Shown: positions 41,673 through 46,356 of the stretch, piece after piece
Layout: every line of letters starts with the position of its first letter
Position numbering within the stretch: the stretch's first letter is position 1
Assembly: GCA_015039365.1 (NCBI GenBank)
Contig: WION01000415.1
Span: 1-46,356, forward strand
DNA: 46,356 nt
Reading direction: 5' to 3'
Origin: Amanita rubescens
Lineage: Eukaryota > Basidiomycota > Agaricomycetes > Agaricales > Amanitaceae
Translations under genes and position numbers: made by a program
Notes under the pieces: model-generated
What the model was told of the DNA's origin: nothing
What the model saw: the letters and a program-made list of their open reading frames with translations, nothing else
Databases searched by the model: none

Positions 41673-44600
41673 TTACCTTTTGGCCGATCCCGTACTGATG
41701 TTCTCCTTATTCTCTTTCAGGTCACCATTTGACGATTTGGCGTTGCGCTTTGCCCCACCAGAGGGAACCCGGCGAGCACCCGAGTTAATGCGAGGACGCA
41801 CTGCGGACCGTCCGAGTAGTGGTCTCTTGAGCATATCTTTCTCTGGCGACAAGGCCTTGTACGTAAAAGAAGGAGCGGGTGATGGCGGAACGTTCAAGTT
41901 CGTGCGGGCGTCCTGTAACGCCGGCTGCGATAATAATGAGCCGTTGCCCATGCTATGGTCAACTGGTGGCGAATCCGATTTCGATTCGGGGGCGTGGAAG
42001 ACTCTGCTGACGCGAGCTAGAGGATACGGAGATGGTCTAGAGTGGGTCCTACTACGACGGCGTGGCCTGAGTTCGGAGGGGAGAGGTCCAAAGTTTTGGA
42101 CTGAATGCTGTAGAAGCGCCTTCATGCTCTCGGGATTATGAGGCGGCCGGAAATCTAGACGAGTCTTAGTACTGTTTCTATGAGGAATAGCTCAAACTCA
42201 CTCTGGACGGCGTATAACGAAAACGGTGTGTCCAACCATATCCGCTTGCTTTCAACAACCGCGTCTTCTGCTTCTGTTCTGAGAGTATAATACCGGTCGA
42301 GCGCGTCAATCCCTCGCTCGCCGTCCCACAACGAACCGTCTGATGCTGTTAGATCCATCGAACCGGAACTGACGACAATGACTGGCACATCTTTGGTATT
42401 CGACTTGAAGGACTTCACCGTGGCAGGAGAAGCGTTGGATTCTTCTTCGATTGTTTCGTATACCGAGTGGCGTGACACCCGGGCAGAGTATCTACGGCGA
42501 TGACCTTGTCCACGCGCGCGGAGTCGGGTCCGACGCGCTGCGCTTCCATTAGACATTAGAGAACGAGTTGAATTAGTTAGTAACGAGTTGAGTTGAGCGA
42601 GATCAATGCTTGATTGGGAACCTCCGGAAATTGATGAGCCGTCTGATGAGAGGGAAGGAGTATCCGCCCCGGAACTAGATGTGCAAGTATTTGAACGAGA
42701 ACGGCCTGCTGGTAACGGCCTCGAGAAAACAGGTACTGAGCCAACTAGACGAGAATGTTAAAAAGTGGAAGCTGAAAACGTTGATGTACACTCACAAGAC
42801 ACAGACGAATCTTCGCCCTGACCGACTAAAACGCTCTCTTCCACGCTTAGTCTTTCCAAGATCTCTCGCGTATTCTTGATCATCTGTTCCTTGCGGTTGA
42901 GTTTGGCGGAAGATGCGGAAGCGATGGGCGACTCTTGGATAATCCTCGCTTTCTTAGGCGAAAGCTGTTCTTCCTCGTGCTGGTCCATTGGTTGGAAAAC
43001 CTTCTTTCGCTTCTCTACTCTTGCGCAAGGAGAGGCTTGAATGACGGAAGCCACCGAATTTCGGCGTATTTGCCCGCCACCGATCATCTACAGGGACATT
43101 AGAAGAAAATCCGCAGGTAAATGTATGGTACTAACGCTAATCCATGTATCGTCTTCCTTCGGGGGACTTTGAACGCTCAAGGTGCTGAGGACGGAAAGGG
43201 GCCTGAATGGTGGTAAGAATCCTTGCGCGCGAGTATCGCCAAAGATAGAAGTGGTCGGCTCGGATGTACGTTGATTCGTCTTGTCGAAAATTGAGTCTCC
43301 CGGAGATCTGAACTCGTCGACGTCCATGATAGAATCGCACATCGAATTCCTCATCAACTCTGGAGGTAGCACTTGCGACGATTGGTCGTAATCGGACAGG
43401 GAGGACAGCGAATACGACTGTTGCGTATCTTGATGGAACTCTGTCTCGAACATCTTGTCGCCTAAGCCAGGCCTAGCCAGTTTAAATCTTGATAGATCGT
43501 TCATGACAGAGTCGATGGAAGGATCACGCCGATGTCTCGACCAAGCACCGTGTCCATTACTTGCACCGTGCAAAGGATAAGGCGCCGCCGGGCTGCCATT
43601 GGCGCCCAAGTCGTGGAACGTAAAGTTCGGGTTGTTATAAAGGCTAACGCGAGGGCTGCTGACAGAAATAGCTGACTCCCGACGATTGTTGCGATCCTGG
43701 GCTATGTGAGGAAGCGGAGGGCGGAAATAGAAGCTGGAAGCGTCGCTCTCGACTCTGATACGCCTTGACTGGCGGTGCATGAAGGAAAAAGTGTCGTCGA
43801 CGCTAAACGAAAATGTTGCCGATGAGATGTCCTCGGAAACAGGCCTCTCCTGGAGACTTGGCAGGGAAAACCCGAAAGGATCGACTACGCCCGGATTGAT
43901 GACTCGCCCGTAAGACGAGATGGACGGGATGCTGAGAACCGACTCTCGCTGTTGATTGCCCACCTTCACATCTGTGGAAGCCGGAGGAGGAGGGTAAAAA
44001 ACAGGTCTAGCCCCACCGAATTCCCAACCGCGCCGGACTTCTTCAAAAGAGTCGAACCCGGCAAAGGTCAACGCGGACGATTGCCTTGAATGACCGACGT
44101 AAGACTTGGCGGAAATTCTGCTCCATCGTTTTGCACTTGTATTCGAGTTGAGACGAGAGCGGGACTGGGAAGGAGCGGTATTGTCTTTGGGGAAGATGGA
44201 TTTCAAAATAGAGTCCATAGACTCTTCTTCAGACATGGGCGACGATTCGGCCTGCGAAGGAAATACTGGCAGCGGCGGTATAATATCCGAGAGAGAAAGT
44301 CGCTTCTTCACATTGGCTGGGGATGGTTTCGGCAAACCGCCGAATTTAAATGACATATTCAGTTCACCTTTCGACGGCCTGGTTGAACTGGGCGAGATGG
44401 TTATGATTGGGACCGGCGGCCGGCCATCATCGGTTTCACTCAAACTATCGCCTCGAGGGAGAAGGGCAGACCTCTTGGCTTTCAATGTTCCAGATTTACG
44501 GTTGCGCAAGGTAAAGATGGATCGAGTTTCCAAATCAGAGCCTTCGGTTTCGGTCGTAGCTTCCGTTTCCGTCTGGCTGTTAAATCCTGACGGGGCTTCA

Positions 44601-46356
44601 TCCTTGTTCTCTTCCTTGACCAAAGCAAACGGCAAACGGGACAGAGGAAGCTGATCCGCAACAGATCCTCGCCGGCCTCCAAACTTTAGCTCGAGCTGGG
44701 GAGGCGTACGGAAGGCATTCTCCAATTGTTCGACGAAGCTTCGTCGGTCAGAACCACCCGTTTCTTTCAGTTTCCTAAGCTCGCCAGTAAAATCGAACGA
44801 CTGAATGGTGTCCTCTTCTTCGTCAGCTACATGATCTTGGTCATCGTCGATGATGTGCGCTCCAAATACCGATGGGAATTCCGTAGCCAATTCCATAGCG
44901 AGAGACGGTATTTCTGAAGAAAAGGGGACGGGAAGAGGAACGGAAGGCGGTGAACCAGAACCTTTCTTAACGATCCTGCGGAACGACAGCGTGTCATCGT
45001 CCACAGGCGCGGATCCATCGATGTTGGAAGATAGTATGCGTTGCAATTCTTCAGGTATATCCGATTCATGATCCGACGCGTCCATTTCTGGAACAGAGTA
45101 GATAGCTGGTGCGTCTGAACCGCCCGTACCAGACAAAGCTAACATCTTCCTCGTCTCTGGCGGAATGGGGACCCTGTTCTTCTCAATCTCAGCCGAGTGG
45201 AACGTCCCTCGTTTCCTGGACCCAAACGTGTTCGAGCACGGCGCGCCGCGCATGGTCATTCCGCCACGACCTACTTCAATCGAAGACTCTGACGACTCCG
45301 ACAACCTCAGTTCATCATAAGCCGGCATATGGGACGGCGCGGTCTTCGGCCTTGCAGCTGGCTGGAGGGGCTGGAACTCGGGAGCTGGTTCTGGCTCAGG
45401 AGCGGGTGTCGTCTGCCTTCGATGACTTCTACGGAACGTACTCGGCGGCGAGACTGAATGCTTCTGCTTCGCTCTCAGTGACAATGAACTTGTGGATTGT
45501 TTCTTGTTAGACGAAACTCCTTCCAACAGCTTCGACCACGGCGCAATTTGCTGTCCAATGGCGACCTCGCCAGCTGCGGGATTTGTGGCATGACGAACTC
45601 GATTCTTGGGGCCACCTAATAATTGAGACCCGGTACGTCGTATCGACTGGGCATAGGGTCGGAGAGATGCTATGGACGACATACCCCGGAGCAATGTTCT
45701 CTGGAGAGGGTTTTTCGATACCTTTGGCGTAGCGTCGCGGTCAACATAAGAAGGTCTGAGGGGTGTGGGATTGGGTGTGGCTCCAGGTGTTGCTTCTAGA
45801 TTCAAGGTCATGATCAGTTGCGCGAGGTCGTTCGTCGCCGCGTCCAATGCAGACAAGGCACCTATGCACGCAGGAGGATTAGCGTCTTGCGAGGACATGA
45901 GCAAGACAAGATAATTACCATCGTCGTTATCGTACATCGCAAGCGGCCTTGCCTTACCCAACAATTGCTCCGAAACTGGACGAGGACGAATTCTTGGTGT
46001 AGGCGTCGCATCCTCATTGAAGCGTCTATCGTCGTCTGAGCCGTCATTTCCTGTTTCTTCCACCACCACTGGAGGTCTTTGCGTGACAGACGAGCGTCTA
46101 GGTGTCGTCTCGTCCGATTCACTAGGTCCAGCGTTTGGAAATATTTCCGAAACGGGTACCCTCTTCTTCCCGTCCATAGCCCGTCGACTGGCTGGGTCCT
46201 TATCTTTCGCCTTGTCCTTCCCGCCGCGCTTCTTGCCCTTCTTCTCGTCCTTCGCCTTCTTCTCTTCCTTCGCCTTCCTCTCCTCCATCACCTTCCTTTC
46301 CAACCTCTCCTTCCTCCTCTGCTCCTTCACTGTTTCAAGACCTTCCTCGTCCCAAC
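41673..46356 (-). CDS. Large low-complexity protein, 5' end outside the window
   Basis: Four exons in view: 43136-46356 (open to the right edge), 42796-43087, 42202-42744 and 41673-42154, joined across 44-54-nt introns with GTTAGT/GTGAGT donors; at least 1511 aa. The N part seen is Lys/Glu-rich (ERKVMEERKAKEEKKAKDEK). Long Ser/Pro-rich, probably disordered stretches follow (PEPEPAPEFQPLQP; SLSETDDGRPPVPIITISPS). Near the C terminus is the domain shared with the 415-aa neighbour: RYYTLRTEAEDAVVESKR, WLDTPFSLYAVQ, then FRPPHNPESMKALLQHS and FGPLPSEL, ending KENKENISTGSAKR. Start codon not in the window. Family unknown; a regulatory or scaffold role is only a guess. Confidence 0.78.

Noticed and set aside
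44106..44654. Plus-strand open stretches opposite the large right-edge gene
   Set aside because: Antisense shadows of a long open, Ser-rich coding exon.

Overview
The window looks like nuclear DNA of a basidiomycete fungus, most probably an Agaricomycete (mushroom-forming). The evidence is short spliceosomal introns of about 42-70 nt with GT(R)AGT donors and CTRAY-like branch sites in nearly every gene, plus protein families typical of that group: an NB-ARC/TPR receptor, a DUF6534-type membrane protein pair, an HNH protein with an acidic tail, and a GRANAGKT-type P-loop GTPase. No rRNA, tRNA, CRISPR or prokaryotic operon structure was seen.

Layout. 1-3.45 kb: an NB-ARC/TPR (NLR-like) gene on the minus strand in a CpG-poor island, its frame interrupted by small indels in nearly identical TPR units. 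3.45-16 kb: a rearranged accessory zone with a cystathionine gamma-synthase pseudogene, about seven copies (some intact, most broken) of an unrecognised ~140-aa protein family, a mosaic of duplicated pieces at 9.5-10.7 kb, a possible PD-(D/E)XK-like protein, and an intact nine-exon NAD(P)-dependent reductase with a truncated duplicate. 16.9-21.1 kb: two convergent DUF6534 membrane-protein genes. 21-26 kb: a DNA polymerase alpha fragment, a helical protein, a rearranged copy of the DUF6534 3' end, and another intact member of the ~140-aa family. 26.4-29 kb: ordinary genes (an unknown helical protein and a Trm2-type tRNA methyltransferase). 29.5-34.8 kb: a second CpG-poor island holding one GTPase gene. 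35.7-37 kb: an HNH protein. 38.4-46.36 kb: ordinary genes (Bud21/Utp16-like, a small unknown, and two neighbouring genes sharing a paralogous domain, the larger running off the right edge).

Main discovery candidate. Between about 30.49 and 33.32 kb, on the minus strand, the GTPase gene reads as a tandem array in which single 3-nt codons are each framed by a 3' splice site (consensus CAACAG) and a 5' splice site (consensus GTGAGT), separated by introns of about 47-69 nt that are recognisably copies of one another. I count 46 predicted one-codon exons, all in phase 0 and none a stop codon, between a G-domain part with normal exons and a C-terminal part with normal exons. The model has 60 exons and 59 introns in 4.9 kb for a 473-aa protein, and its frame closes exactly from start to stop. 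Because every array exon is a whole codon, skipping any subset keeps the frame, so the locus could in principle yield very many isoforms. This is read from sequence only; transcript evidence would decide it.

How parts relate. The receptor-like NLR, the GTPase and the helical protein belong to, or resemble, families that expand rapidly in mushrooms and may act in non-self recognition, but nothing here proves joint function. The middle zone shows repeated duplication, truncation and in-place inversion, as expected for a fast-evolving accessory segment between conserved blocks.
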